NCBI GenBank assembly: GCA_003133225.1 | Contig: PKWL01000068.1 | Coordinates: forward strand, 1 to 64,000 | DNA: 64,000 nt | Direction: 5' to 3' | Source: Janthinobacterium sp. | Lineage (GTDB): Bacteria > Pseudomonadota > Gammaproteobacteria > Burkholderiales > Burkholderiaceae_D | Shown: in pieces, positions 17,421-27,040 of the stretch | Numbering within the stretch: the stretch's first letter is position 1 | Layout: the number at the start of each line of letters is the position of its first letter | Program-made: the position numbers and the translations under genes | The notes under the pieces: model-generated | Databases searched by the model: none | What the model was told of the DNA's origin: nothing | What the model saw: only the letters and a program-made list of their open reading frames with translations

Positions 17421-18245
17421 TTAGTGTGCTTTATTTTCCATTTTCTGAGACGACGTTATAAAGCGAGCGACCTCATGGCCTAGCGCTTCTGCTTGATCAC
17501 GGTGCGCAGAATGGCCACAGTGCTCTAGTACAACGATCTTTGCGGAAGGAATTTTTCTTTGAATTCCATACACTTGCTCGAGAGTGCCGTACTCATCGTT
17601 ATCGCCTTGAATCGCGAGCACCGGGCAGGCGATGGTGGCAAGTTCATTTTCGATATTCCAGGCCCGAAAGTCAGGGTCAAGCCAGACATCGTTCCAGCCC
17701 CAAAAGGCCGAGTCAGGATCGGCATGATAGCGTGCGAGCTTACTGCGCAAACCCTGGCTCAGATAGAGTTCGCGCGCGCCGCGGATGCTGTCGATGGTTA
17801 AGTCTTCGACGAAGATGTGGGGGGCCGCGGCAACGATCCCGCTCAGCTGCTGGGAAAAACGTGCGCCGTACAGCAGGGCAATCGAGGCCCCATCGCTGTG
17901 CCCGAACAGCCACGGGGATGTGATATCCAAGTGCGCGAACAAGGCGGGCAGTACTTGATGGGCTTGCTCATGCATGAAGCTGGTCGGCCAGCGTTCGCCC
18001 GCCGCTCGCGGGCTCGACTGGCCATAGCCGTGGCGGGAAAATACCAGTCCGGTGAAGCCATGGGCACGGCAAAAAGACTCAGGAAAATTCTTCCAAAGCG
18101 CAATCGAGCCTAGGCCCTCGTGCAAAAACACAATCACCGGGTACTCGGAATGGCTGGTTCCCACCCACTGATATTCCAGCCGTAGGGTCCCATTTCGCCA
18201 TGCGATATCGGCGAATTGGAGCGCGTGATGTCTATCTGGATTCAT
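17421..18245 (-). CDS. Alpha/beta hydrolase
   Basis: The 274-residue enzyme has the alpha/beta-hydrolase core. The oxyanion region is VIVFLHEGLGSIALWKNFP, a strand follows with FSRHGYGQSS, and the nucleophile elbow is GHSDGAS. A late acidic residue lies in LAIQGDNDEYGTLEQ, and the catalytic His in LEHCGHSAHRDQAEAL. No signal peptide is present, so it should be cytoplasmic. The family includes esterases, C-C hydrolases and haloperoxidase-like proteins, so the substrate is open. It lies 94 bases downstream of the HAE1 pump outer membrane factor on the same strand and may be its last co-transcribed gene, which would fit a detoxification role. This last point is inference. Confidence 0.8.
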   Translation of the reverse strand: MNPDRHHALQFADIAWRNGTLRLEYQWVGTSHSEYPVIVFLHEGLGSIALWKNFPESFCRAHGFTGLVFSRHGYGQSSPRAAGERWPTSFMHEQAHQVLPALFAHLDITSPWLFGHSDGASIALLYGARFSQQLSGIVAAAPHIFVEDLTIDSIRGARELYLSQGLRSKLARYHADPDSAFWGWNDVWLDPDFRAWNIENELATIACPVLAIQGDNDEYGTLEQVYGIQRKIPSAKIVVLEHCGHSAHRDQAEALGHEVARFITSSQKMENKAH

Positions 18246-18339
18246 CTAGTCTTCCGGTGGGGGGGCAAACGAAAGCGCAGCCAGCGTCCATTGCAGGCGC
18301 TCGCCTTGGGCGCGCCAACGCGCATGAAACAAGCATAAC

Positions 18340-19773
18340 TCAATTGGAAGCGAGGGCCCCATTTCTGGCCCAGCCGCCGCCCAAGGCCTTGATCAGAAAT
18401 ACCGAGGTCAGCATTTGCTGGCCGCGAATTCCCACTGCCAGGCGCTGATTGGTCAACAGCGTTTGTTGCGCCGTGATGACGTCAAGATAGGTATCAAGCC
18501 CGCCCGTATAGCGATCACTTGCCAGGTCCAGAACGCGCTGCGAGCTGCGCACGCTAGCCGCGGCCTGGCCGCTGGCGCGGGCCAGAACGATCATGCCTTC
18601 GATGCCGTCTTGGACTTCCTGCATGGCGACCAAGACGCTCTGTCGGTAATTTGCCACCGCGGCGCCATACGAGGCTTTGGCAATCTCGACAGTGGCCCGG
18701 GTTTTACCCGCGTCAAACACGGTTTGCGTGACGGCCGCGCCGAGCGACCAGAGAAGGCTGGGTGCGCTAAACAAATTGCTCATTTGATTACTATTCCACC
18801 CGCCGTTGGCTTGCAGCATGACGCTCGGGAAGAAGGCCGCGCGGGCGACGCCCACATTGGCATTGGCAGCGGCCACGGCCCGTTCGGCGGAGGCGACATC
18901 GGGACGCCGCTGCAACACGTCGGACGGCAAGCCGGCCGGCACCGCTGGCGGCAACAGTGCCGTAACGAGCTCTGCCAGCTTGAAACCGGGTGCCGGCGTG
19001 CCGGTCATGGTGGCCAGCGCGTCGACGAATTGAGCGCGCTGGTATTGTAATAATTCAAGCTGGGTCTTGCTGGCGTCGAGCAAGGCCGATTGTTGCGCCA
19101 GATCCAGGCCAGAGGCAATGCCAAGATCGTGGCGCGCCGTCACGAAATCCAAGGCCTTCTCTTGCAGTGCGATCCCTTGGCGCACGACGTCAATTTCGGC
19201 ATCCCGTTCGCGCAGGTTGAAGTAATCGGCGGCCAGATCCGACAGCAGCAGCAGTCGCGCATTTTCAAAATCCGCAGCGGCCTGTTCGGCCGAGGCGCGC
19301 GCACTCTCGACCGTGCTGCGCACGCGACCAAACAAATCAGCTTCATAGTTCACGGCGAAACCGAACTGGTCGTTATTTTGCACGGTCGATTGGTTCGGCA
19401 TGCTGTACGCTGCCAGAGGCCGATTTGCCGAGCTTTTTTGGCGCGCCACGCCCGTTTGCAACGCCACTTGCGGCAACAAACCGGAAGCGCTCACGGTCAC
19501 TTGCGCACGGGCCTGGACCAGATGCGCGGCCGCCACGCGCAGCGTTTGATTTTGGAGGAGGGCCTGTTGTTCCAGCGCATTTAGTTGCGCATCGTCGAAC
19601 AATTCCCACCAGTTGCCTTTGAGTGCGCCGTCATTGGGCACTCCGGCATGAAACAGGGTCGAAAATTGCCAAGCGGGCGGCATGCCAAGCTCGGGCTGCC
19701 GGTAGGGCGGGGCACTAGCGCAGCCTGCCAGCAGCATGGCGCAGCCCATTATCGCCAGCGAGCGCGACGTCAC
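18340..19773 (-). CDS. NodT-type RND outer membrane factor lipoprotein (second pump)
   Basis: The 477-residue lipoprotein has a signal peptide ending Leu-Leu-Ala-Gly-Cys (Cys18), then ASAPPYRQPELGMPPAW and two OEP repeats. VLQRRPDVASAERAVAAANA opens the second repeat and LIKALGGGW closes the protein, as in NodT/OprM-like exit ducts. Its ATG overlaps the stop of the adaptor gene by 4 bases, so the two are translationally coupled. It completes the tripartite pump encoded at 18340-24240. It clearly differs in sequence from the outer membrane factor at 4126, so the two pumps are separate acquisitions rather than a recent duplication. Confidence 0.88.
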   Translation of the reverse strand: MTSRSLAIMGCAMLLAGCASAPPYRQPELGMPPAWQFSTLFHAGVPNDGALKGNWWELFDDAQLNALEQQALLQNQTLRVAAAHLVQARAQVTVSASGLLPQVALQTGVARQKSSANRPLAAYSMPNQSTVQNNDQFGFAVNYEADLFGRVRSTVESARASAEQAAADFENARLLLLSDLAADYFNLRERDAEIDVVRQGIALQEKALDFVTARHDLGIASGLDLAQQSALLDASKTQLELLQYQRAQFVDALATMTGTPAPGFKLAELVTALLPPAVPAGLPSDVLQRRPDVASAERAVAAANANVGVARAAFFPSVMLQANGGWNSNQMSNLFSAPSLLWSLGAAVTQTVFDAGKTRATVEIAKASYGAAVANYRQSVLVAMQEVQDGIEGMIVLARASGQAAASVRSSQRVLDLASDRYTGGLDTYLDVITAQQTLLTNQRLAVGIRGQQMLTSVFLIKALGGGWARNGALASN

Positions 19774-21017
19774 GGGGTAACTTTTTTAGCGCGTTCAGCC
19801 AGCTTTGGCTGAACCAGCGTCACGACATCGTTGTCGTTGAGGGAATCAGCTGGATTGAGCACCAGATTGTCGGTGACGCCGATGCCGCTCAAGATTTCCA
19901 GAGAGTTACCCAGGTCGTGGCCAATTTGCACCGTGTGCAGTTGGATGCGGCCACTGTTGTCGGCCACGGCAATGCGCGTGCCTTCGGGGCGGAACAGGAC
20001 GACGTTGGACGGCACGAGCAGCGCATCGGAGGTGCCGCTTAGGGGCAGCCCCACCTGCACGTAGGCGCCTGCGAGCAGCTTGTTGTCATGGTTGGGAAGA
20101 TTGATTTCCATTTGCATGGTACGGGTGGCGGCATCGATGGCACCAGCCGTGCGCGCCACGGTGCCGTGGAAGATCTGTCCCGCCAATTCGCCTTGCGTGA
20201 TCGCCACCGGATCGCCCACCCGTATCCGCTGGGCATAGGCCTGTGGCACGTAGACATACACCCGCAGCGGATCGACTTGCGCCAGCGTGAACAGGGCGCG
20301 CCCGGCGCCGCCGTTGCCGGCATCGATCAAGTCGCCGACCTCGACGTTGCGGCGCGTCACCACGCCGGCGAATGGGGCGACGACTTTCTTGAAGTTTTCC
20401 AACTTCTGAAGGCGCCGGACATTGGCGTCGGCGGCGGCAAGATTGGCCTGCGCCTGCGTGTAGGCGCTGCTGCGTTCGTTAAATTCCTGCTGCGTTACGG
20501 CATCTTTTTTGCGCAACGCTTCCCAGCGGTCGGCCGAACTCTTGGCCAGATCGAGGCTGGAGGCGGCCTGTTGGCGGGCAGCGACGGCTTGCGACAATTG
20601 CTGGTCCACTTCAGGCGTGTCGATTTCTGCCAGCAATTCGCCTTTGCTCACCTGGCTGCCGATGTCTTTCGTCCAGCGTACGACATAGCCGCTGCTGCGG
20701 GCGTAAATGGGCGATTCAATGATGCCTTGCAAGGTGCCAGGCAAGGTCAGCGGTTCACTGCTTCGAGCCGCTTGGGCCCGGATCGTTGTCACATACAGCC
20801 GGGATTGTTCGCTCGCCGATTTGAGCAGCGCCCGCGCATGCACGGCGCGCAGTGCCAGAGTCACGATGGCACCGAGCAAAAGCAGGGCCAAGAGCGCGGC
20901 GCCGACGAATTTGGCCCGTCTCAATATCGGCCCGCGCTGCGGATGCTGCGGCCGTGGCGAGTCGTCATGCGGCTGCGCGCTATGGATACCAAGAGCGGTA
21001 TGGCGTTGTTCAGACAT
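19770..21017 (-). CDS. RND periplasmic adaptor (second pump)
   Basis: The 415-residue membrane fusion protein has a cytoplasmic start, one anchor (about 37-55; FVGAALLALLLLGAIVTLAL) and a lipoyl half (PIYARSSGYVVRWTKDIGSQVSKGE). A helical hairpin follows (about 115-185; QQLSQAVAARQQAASSLDLA), then the second lipoyl half (VVAPFAGVVTRRNVEVGDLI). Barrel domains come last (LRVYVYVPQAYAQRIRVGD; VLFRPEGTRIAVADNSGRIQL). It sits 13 bases after the HAE1 permease stop and overlaps the outer membrane factor gene. The IYARSSGYV signature is common in adaptors paired with HAE1 permeases of proteobacterial drug pumps. Confidence 0.88.
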   Translation of the reverse strand: MSEQRHTALGIHSAQPHDDSPRPQHPQRGPILRRAKFVGAALLALLLLGAIVTLALRAVHARALLKSASEQSRLYVTTIRAQAARSSEPLTLPGTLQGIIESPIYARSSGYVVRWTKDIGSQVSKGELLAEIDTPEVDQQLSQAVAARQQAASSLDLAKSSADRWEALRKKDAVTQQEFNERSSAYTQAQANLAAADANVRRLQKLENFKKVVAPFAGVVTRRNVEVGDLIDAGNGGAGRALFTLAQVDPLRVYVYVPQAYAQRIRVGDPVAITQGELAGQIFHGTVARTAGAIDAATRTMQMEINLPNHDNKLLAGAYVQVGLPLSGTSDALLVPSNVVLFRPEGTRIAVADNSGRIQLHTVQIGHDLGNSLEILSGIGVTDNLVLNPADSLNDNDVVTLVQPKLAERAKKVTP

Positions 21018-21030
21018 GGCAGAATTTTCC

Positions 21031-24000
21031 TTATTCTAGCGTCGGTAACGCGGGATGTGCTGGCGGCGCCGGACGAACGCGCTGGCGGCGCTCGAAATAG
21101 CGATGAACGCCGGCAAATACGATGGGAACGAACAAGAGGGTCGACACCGTGGCGAACAACAAGCCACCGATCACGGCGCGCCCAAGAGGCGCGTTTTGCT
21201 CGGCCCCTTCGCCGAGGCCGAGCGCCATCGGAATCATGCCGATGATCATGGCCAGCGCCGTCATCAGGACCGGCCTGATGCGCGTCGCGCCCGCTTCCAG
21301 CGCCGCCGACAAGGGCGGCAGTCCGTCATTTAAGCGCTGCCGGGCAAACGACACCATCAAGATGCTATTCGCGGTGGCCACTCCCATCGTCATGATGGCC
21401 CCGGTCAAGGCCGGCACACTGAGCGTCGTCCCCGTCAAAAACAGCATCCAGGCGATCCCTGCCAGAGCGGCGGGCAGTGCCGTGATGATGATGAAGGCAT
21501 CGACCCAGGATTGGAAATTGATGACGATGAGCAGGTAGACGAGCACGATCGCCATCCCCAGGCCAATGCTGAGCCCGACAAATGACGATTTCATCGTCTC
21601 CACCTGACCGCGCACGACGATGCGGGTGCCGCGCGGCAGATTCGGCCGCAAGGCGCCGACCAGTTTTTCAACTTGATCGGAAACGGCGCCCAGATCGCGC
21701 CCTTCCACGCTGGCATACAAATCGATCACCGGCGTTATATTGTAGTGCGACACGTCGGCTAGCTGTTGCGCCGGCCTCACTTTGACCAAACTGCTGAGCA
21801 ACTGCGACGGGCCCGCCCCGTTGCCGGCATTGGCGGCGCTCGAGCTCGATCCGATCGGCGTGCGCAGCAGTGCGTCGAGATCGTGGATCTGGTACTGCGG
21901 AGTTTGCACTGCGATATTGTAGACGACGCCATTGACGGGATTCAGCCAGAACGCGGGGGCCGTCTGGAAGCTGCCCGACAAGGACACCAAAAGGTTCTGC
22001 GCAACGTCTACCGGGTTCAAACCGAGCTGCTTGATTTGGCTGCGGTCCATCTCCAAAGCCAGGGTCGGCAAATCGAGTTTTTGCTGGATATGCACGTCGA
22101 CGGCGCCAGGAATTTGCTTGACCTGCTTCATCAGCTGGCTGGCAAACGCATAGTTGGTGCGCAGATCGGCGCCGGCAATCTGGACGTCGAGCGCTGCCGG
22201 CAAGCCAAAATTGAGAATCTGAGTCACGATGTCGGCGGGCTGGAAGAAAAACTCCACGCCCGGAAAACGACGCGGCAATTCGCGCCGCAACAAGTCAACA
22301 TACAGCGCCGTCGCCCGATGATTGTCGTTGAGCGAAATCTGGATTTCACCATCTAGAGTGCCGATCGTGCCGGCATTGCTATATGAGAGGTTGATGCCGC
22401 TGTAGGGCAAGCCTAGATTGTCGAGCACGGTCCCCAGTTCGTCCCTCGGCACCACCTCGCGGATCACTTTTTCCACCTGATCGGCCAGGCGCGCCGTTTC
22501 TTCGATGCGGGTACCGGTTGGGGCCCGCATGTGCAAACGGATCTGGCCCGAGTCTACGCTGGGGAAAAAGTCGCGCCCAATCGTCAGCACCAAGGCGCAA
22601 GACAACACACAAAACGCGAGGAACAGGCCACCGAACAGTTTGCGCCGCGGCAGCAGGAAAGACAAAATGACGATGTAGCCGCTGCGAAATCTTTCGAAAG
22701 CGGCGTCGAAATTGCGGTACACCCTTTGTAGCAAGCTGGGCTTGGCGGCGGGATCGGCATGGGCCCGATCCATCATCAACATCACCATGGTCGGCACCAG
22801 AGTACGCGACAAGATATACGAGGCCACCATGGCGAAGACGACCGCTTCGGCTAGCGGCACAAAGAGATAACGGGCGACGCCGGCCAGGAAAAACATGGGA
22901 ACAAAGACGATGCAGATACACATGGTTGACACCAGGGCGGGCACGGCGATTTCTCCGGCGCCATCCAAAATTGCCTGGTGCAAATCGGACCCTTGATGCA
23001 AATGGCGTTCGATGTTTTCTATGGTCACTGTCGCATCGTCGACCAAAATGCCCACTGCCAGCGCCAGTCCGCCCAAGGTCATGATGTTAATCGTCTCGCC
23101 CAGACAGTACAGCACAAGAACGGACGCGAGGATCGACAGGGGGATCGACACGGCAATGATGCAGGTGCTGCGCCAATTGCCAAGAAACAGCAAAATTAAG
23201 GCGGCGGTAAGGCCGGCGGCGATCAAAGCTTCGCGGATGACGCCGCTGATCGCCGCCTTGACAAACAGCGATTGATCAAATAGCGGCGTAATCTTCAAGT
23301 CTTTCGGCAAGGTTTGCGACACGGTGGGCAGCAAGGCGCGCAGCGAACTAATAATGTCGAGCGTCGACGAGCCACCGTTCTTCAACACCGACAGCAACAC
23401 CCCGCGCGCGCCGTTTTGGCGCACGATATTCGTTTGCGGCGCGAAACCATCGCGCACCCGCGCCACTTCAGACAGATAAGTTGTCGCCCCATTTTTGACC
23501 AGCACAGGAATATTGTTCAAGCCGGCAATCGAATCGGGGGAACCGTTCATGTTGACGTTAAATTCCGTGTTGCCGATCTTCGCGGTGCCGGACGGCAAGG
23601 CCAGGTTTTGCGCATTCACGGCATTCACCACATCGGTTGGCGTCATGCCTTTAGATAGCAAGGCCTTGGTATCGAGATCGACCGATACCAGGCGCGATTT
23701 ACCGCCATAAGGAAAAGGCACCGCCGCGCCCGGAATGACGATCAGCTGCGGGCGCAAGAAGTTAAGCGCCGCATCGCTCAAGGCTTGTTCCGTCAGGGTC
23801 GGACTAGATAAGCCAAGCTGGATCACGGGGATGCTGGAGGCGGAATATTTGATGATCAAAGGGGGCGTGATGCCAGGCGGGAGTTGGCGTATTTGGGCTT
23901 GCTCGATCGCCACCACTTGGGCGATGGCGGTCTGAATATTCGCGTTAGGTTGAAAGAAAATCTTGATAATGGAAATGCCGGCCAGCGATTGAGATTCGAT

Positions 24001-24240
24001 ATGCTCAATGTCATTGACAGTCGTCGTCAAGCTGCGCTCGTTGGTAGCTGCGATGCGCTGGCCCATGTCTTGCGCTGAGAGCCCGCTGTAGCTCCAGATG
24101 ATGCTAATGACGGGGATATTGATATCGGGCAGGATATCGGTCGCCATTTTGGTCAAAACCAAAGGCGTAGAGAGCAGTATCAGGAGCGCCATCACGATGA
24201 ACGTATACGGGCGCCGCAAGGCAATTTGAACGATCCACAT
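21031..24240 (-). CDS. HAE1-family RND multidrug-type permease
   Basis: The 1069-residue inner-membrane pump starts MWIVQIALRRPYTFIVMALL, with ATG 24240 chosen because it places the start just before TM1. The TM4 proton-relay segment reads GGLALAVGILVDDATVTIENI, with the adjacent Asp-Asp pair of the HAE1 group (AcrB/MdtBC relatives) rather than the D-x5-D-x6-E of metal pumps. Two large periplasmic loops and a final RPVLMTALAMIIGMIPMALG segment complete the fold. It is the first gene of permease-adaptor-outer membrane factor, probably followed by the hydrolase. A 790-base gene-free stretch upstream must hold the promoter. Substrates are unknown. Confidence 0.9.
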   Translation of the reverse strand: MWIVQIALRRPYTFIVMALLILLSTPLVLTKMATDILPDINIPVISIIWSYSGLSAQDMGQRIAATNERSLTTTVNDIEHIESQSLAGISIIKIFFQPNANIQTAIAQVVAIEQAQIRQLPPGITPPLIIKYSASSIPVIQLGLSSPTLTEQALSDAALNFLRPQLIVIPGAAVPFPYGGKSRLVSVDLDTKALLSKGMTPTDVVNAVNAQNLALPSGTAKIGNTEFNVNMNGSPDSIAGLNNIPVLVKNGATTYLSEVARVRDGFAPQTNIVRQNGARGVLLSVLKNGGSSTLDIISSLRALLPTVSQTLPKDLKITPLFDQSLFVKAAISGVIREALIAAGLTAALILLFLGNWRSTCIIAVSIPLSILASVLVLYCLGETINIMTLGGLALAVGILVDDATVTIENIERHLHQGSDLHQAILDGAGEIAVPALVSTMCICIVFVPMFFLAGVARYLFVPLAEAVVFAMVASYILSRTLVPTMVMLMMDRAHADPAAKPSLLQRVYRNFDAAFERFRSGYIVILSFLLPRRKLFGGLFLAFCVLSCALVLTIGRDFFPSVDSGQIRLHMRAPTGTRIEETARLADQVEKVIREVVPRDELGTVLDNLGLPYSGINLSYSNAGTIGTLDGEIQISLNDNHRATALYVDLLRRELPRRFPGVEFFFQPADIVTQILNFGLPAALDVQIAGADLRTNYAFASQLMKQVKQIPGAVDVHIQQKLDLPTLALEMDRSQIKQLGLNPVDVAQNLLVSLSGSFQTAPAFWLNPVNGVVYNIAVQTPQYQIHDLDALLRTPIGSSSSAANAGNGAGPSQLLSSLVKVRPAQQLADVSHYNITPVIDLYASVEGRDLGAVSDQVEKLVGALRPNLPRGTRIVVRGQVETMKSSFVGLSIGLGMAIVLVYLLIVINFQSWVDAFIIITALPAALAGIAWMLFLTGTTLSVPALTGAIMTMGVATANSILMVSFARQRLNDGLPPLSAALEAGATRIRPVLMTALAMIIGMIPMALGLGEGAEQNAPLGRAVIGGLLFATVSTLLFVPIVFAGVHRYFERRQRVRPAPPAHPALPTLE

Positions 24241-25030
24241 CTTAAATAAATTCCCGCAAGTTGGTGATGCGTCCCGAGATTTTAGGCCAAACTGCCATAG
24301 CCAGCTGAAGCTCGCCGACACCGGGTCCGGCCCGGAAAATTGGCAAAGTCAACAGTGACAGGAAAAACTGGCGCTCAGAATTTTCAACGGCCGCTATCGT
24401 ATCGTAATGGCGATGACTGAGCCAACATTCGAAAAAACGCTTGAACCCACCAATCGCTGCCAATTTGCGCTTGGTCGTTTCAACCGCTCGGCACATTATT
24501 TCTCAAGGATGGGAGGCGATTGTACCAAGAACGCGCAATCGCCTCGCCGGCGCCAAGCGCTGCGGCAAGCCAAAAACGGCGAAAATGCGAGGCCAAAAAG
24601 AGCAAGCCGCTCTCGGCAATCAGCGTTCAAGACCAAACGGGCAATTGGAACGCGCGTCAAAGCATGCTGGAAGCGTCCTGCAAGTCTTTGATTTTATTGG
24701 GTTTTATTTCAATTTATGAGGTTGCGCCGCGAATCAGCAGCGCTCTTGCACCTTGACATGTCGCTGCGTGACTGCGCCCGCAACTACAACAATACGTTAC
24801 AAAAAATTAATATGCGCCCCTATGATGGGGCTTCCGACGAGCGGCGCTAAAAGCGCCCATGGCGCGGGCGGCGCCGGCTGGTTTGGGAGCGCTGCCAGCC
24901 GAGGGCCCCAGCGCGATCAGTTTGCGCCGGGCCCGATACTGGCGAGCTGCGCCGAGGAAGCGGGTCACGTCCGCGTTTCGAATCGACTAGCAAAGAACTA
25001 GCAAAGCGGGCCCTGATGGCCCTGACCGGG
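24241..25030. other. Gene-free stretch upstream of the HAE1 pump
   Basis: About 790 bases separate the permease start and the HiPIP stop. I see no protein I can support on either strand and no RNA gene. The pump promoter should lie in its left part. GC-rich inverted segments occur near 24840-24900. Confidence 0.4.
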
Positions 25031-25348
25031 TCAAGCTTTCTTGGACCATACGCTGCACCAGCCCCTAGCTTGGACCTGCTTGCCCGCAAACAGGGGGCAG
25101 GGGCCGCTTACGTCGCCGTACTTGCCTTGATACAAGGCGCATGTGCTGCACTGCTGTCCTGCTGCATAGCGGGGAAACTTCACCTTGTCGGCCCGGCTGC
25201 CATCCGTTTTGTAGCCGACCGCCGACGGCTGAGCATCGCTCTCGGCCACCATGGCACCTTGTGCCAGGGCCCCCTTAGACATGGCAAAACCGGCCAAAGC
25301 GGCACTACCCATGCTAAGTTGAACAAAAAATTCGCGACGATTGGTCAT
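25031..25348 (-). CDS. High-potential iron-sulfur protein (HiPIP), Tat-exported
   Basis: The 105-residue protein has a twin-arginine signal (TNRREFFVQLSMGSAALAG) and a probable cleavage near Ala29-Gln30. Four cysteines, Cys67, Cys70, Cys84 and Cys98, are set in QQCSTCALYQGK, GPCPLF and GWCSVW. This is the HiPIP ligand pattern for one 4Fe-4S cluster that cycles between +3 and +2. HiPIPs are periplasmic electron carriers between the bc1 complex and reaction centres, terminal oxidases or other reductases. It stands alone, with long gene-free flanks, and is divergent from gnd across 563 bases. No redox partner is adjacent. Confidence 0.92.
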   Translation of the reverse strand: MTNRREFFVQLSMGSAALAGFAMSKGALAQGAMVAESDAQPSAVGYKTDGSRADKVKFPRYAAGQQCSTCALYQGKYGDVSGPCPLFAGKQVQARGWCSVWSKKA

Positions 25349-25911
25349 GCAATTTCTCCAGAATGTTTAGGCATTGCGACTTGGATAGGCATAGCGACGG
25401 GCCCGATGGCACTTCAAACCGTCAGTTTTTTAAAACAAGTTATACGGCGGTGGCCATGATTTTTTATTGATGTATATCAAAGTTTTACAAACGAAACTCA
25501 GCTGGTGATTGAGATTCGTCGAAATGCAGCGCCAGTTTCTGTGAATATTTAACTTGCGATATGGCGGAACGCCGGAAAACGATGCCAACGGCGATCACCC
25601 GCCGCAGCGGTGACAGGAACCACTTGCGCTCTGGCTCCCTCTAAACACCAAGGAAGCCCAAGAGGGGCGCTAACGACCTTGGGACGATGCTCAGGAATGC
25701 GCGCGCAAATGGTGAGTGCTGTCACCCAATGAACGGCCAAGGTGTGGCGGTGGCGCTGGGGTGGGCTAAGGTGGTTTGGCCGTCGTGAAGCTGCGCTGCG
25801 CGCCGTTGCCAAGCGCGAGCGTGGCGGGTGGATGCCGGCGCCAAGCGTGGCAAGTTGGCATCGGGGTCAGATCGAGAACGAATCGAGATACCGTGCTCAA
25901 GGAGATTGACG
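25349..25911. other. Divergent intergenic region between HiPIP and gnd
   Basis: The 563 bases hold the promoters of both neighbours but no gene I can support. The left part near 25460-25490 is AT-rich. An AAGGAGA ribosome binding site at about 25899-25905 belongs to gnd. Confidence 0.4.
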
Positions 25912-26934
25912 ATGCAGCTCGGCATGGTCGGACTGGGGCGCATGGGCGCCGACATGGTGCGGCGCTTGGTCAAGGGGGGCCACGAGTGTGTCGCCTTTGA
26001 CAGGCAGGGAGCGGCCGTGACGGCCGTTTTGCAGCCCGGGGTCGTGGCCGCGGCGTCTCTCGACGATTTGGTGGCAGCGCTGGCCAAGCCGCGCACGGTC
26101 TGGCTCATGCTGCCAGCAGCGGCCGTGGACGACGCCTTGGCGCTGCTGCTACCACGGCTCGCCGCCGGCGACGTCATCATCGATGGCGGCAACTCCTACT
26201 ACCGCGACGATATCCGGCGCGCGGCCGCGCTGAAAGCGCAGCAGATCGACTACGTGGACGTCGGTACCAGCGGCGGCGTCGCCGGCTTGGAGCGCGGCTA
26301 TTGCCTGATGGTGGGCGGCGAAAAAGAGGTTGTTATCCGACTCGCTCCACTCTTTGCCACGCTCGCACCGGGTGTCGGCGCGGGCGCGGCAGCCGGCCAG
26401 AGCCCATCCGGGAGCGCACCAGAGGGCTACTTGCACTGCGGTACGCAAGGCGCCGGCCATTTCGTCAAGATGATTCACAACGGCATTGAATACGGCATCA
26501 TGGCAGCGTACGCGGAAGGCTTGACCATTCTTCGCCGCGCCAACTGCGGTAAGCAAGAGGGCGCAATCGATGCCGAAACGACGCCATTACGCGAGCCCCA
26601 ATATTATCAATATGAATTCGATTTGGCGCAGATCGCTGAAGTCTGGCGTCACGGCAGCGTGATCGGCTCGTGGCTGCTCGATCTGACCGCCAGCGCGTTG
26701 CAAAACGACGCGACGCTAGCCCAGTACGCGGGCCGCGTCTCCGACTCGGGCGAAGGGCGGTGGACGATCATGGCCGCCATCGATGAAGCCGTTCCGGTAC
26801 CGGTTCTGAGCGGCGCGCTCTTTGAACGCTTCAGTTCGCGCGGAAACGGGGATTTTACGGACAAGGTCATGTCCGCGATGCGCTACGGATTCGGTGGTCA
26901 TGTGGAAAAAAAACCCCGGCCGGACGGAGATTGA
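25912..26934 (+). CDS. gnd: 6-phosphogluconate dehydrogenase, decarboxylating, short form
   Basis: The enzyme oxidises 6-phosphogluconate to ribulose 5-phosphate and CO2. At 340 residues it is the short form (YqeC/GntZ-like), not the 470-residue enterobacterial type. The Rossmann start is MQLGMVGLGRMGADMVRRL, followed by VIIDGGNSYYRDD, the substrate loop VDVGTSGGVAGLERGY and the catalytic GAGHFVKMIHNGIEYG with its Lys. The short form is often NAD+-preferring, which would matter for redox balance. A stretch of about 20 Gly/Ala/Ser-rich residues (near 145-165) looks like a small insertion. ATG 25912 has AAGGAGA at an ideal distance. It opens the carbon island; the HAD gene follows after 106 bases. 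Confidence 0.9.
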   Translation: MQLGMVGLGRMGADMVRRLVKGGHECVAFDRQGAAVTAVLQPGVVAAASLDDLVAALAKPRTVWLMLPAAAVDDALALLLPRLAAGDVIIDGGNSYYRDDIRRAAALKAQQIDYVDVGTSGGVAGLERGYCLMVGGEKEVVIRLAPLFATLAPGVGAGAAAGQSPSGSAPEGYLHCGTQGAGHFVKMIHNGIEYGIMAAYAEGLTILRRANCGKQEGAIDAETTPLREPQYYQYEFDLAQIAEVWRHGSVIGSWLLDLTASALQNDATLAQYAGRVSDSGEGRWTIMAAIDEAVPVPVLSGALFERFSSRGNGDFTDKVMSAMRYGFGGHVEKKPRPDGD

Positions 26935-27040
26935 AAATGCGATCCCGATGGGAAAAGGTGGCGCCGGAGGAAAATTTTACGCGCCTTGCCAGGCCCAAGC
27001 GGCAACGCGGCGCCCCCGTAGCGGGGCACGAGGCACTAAA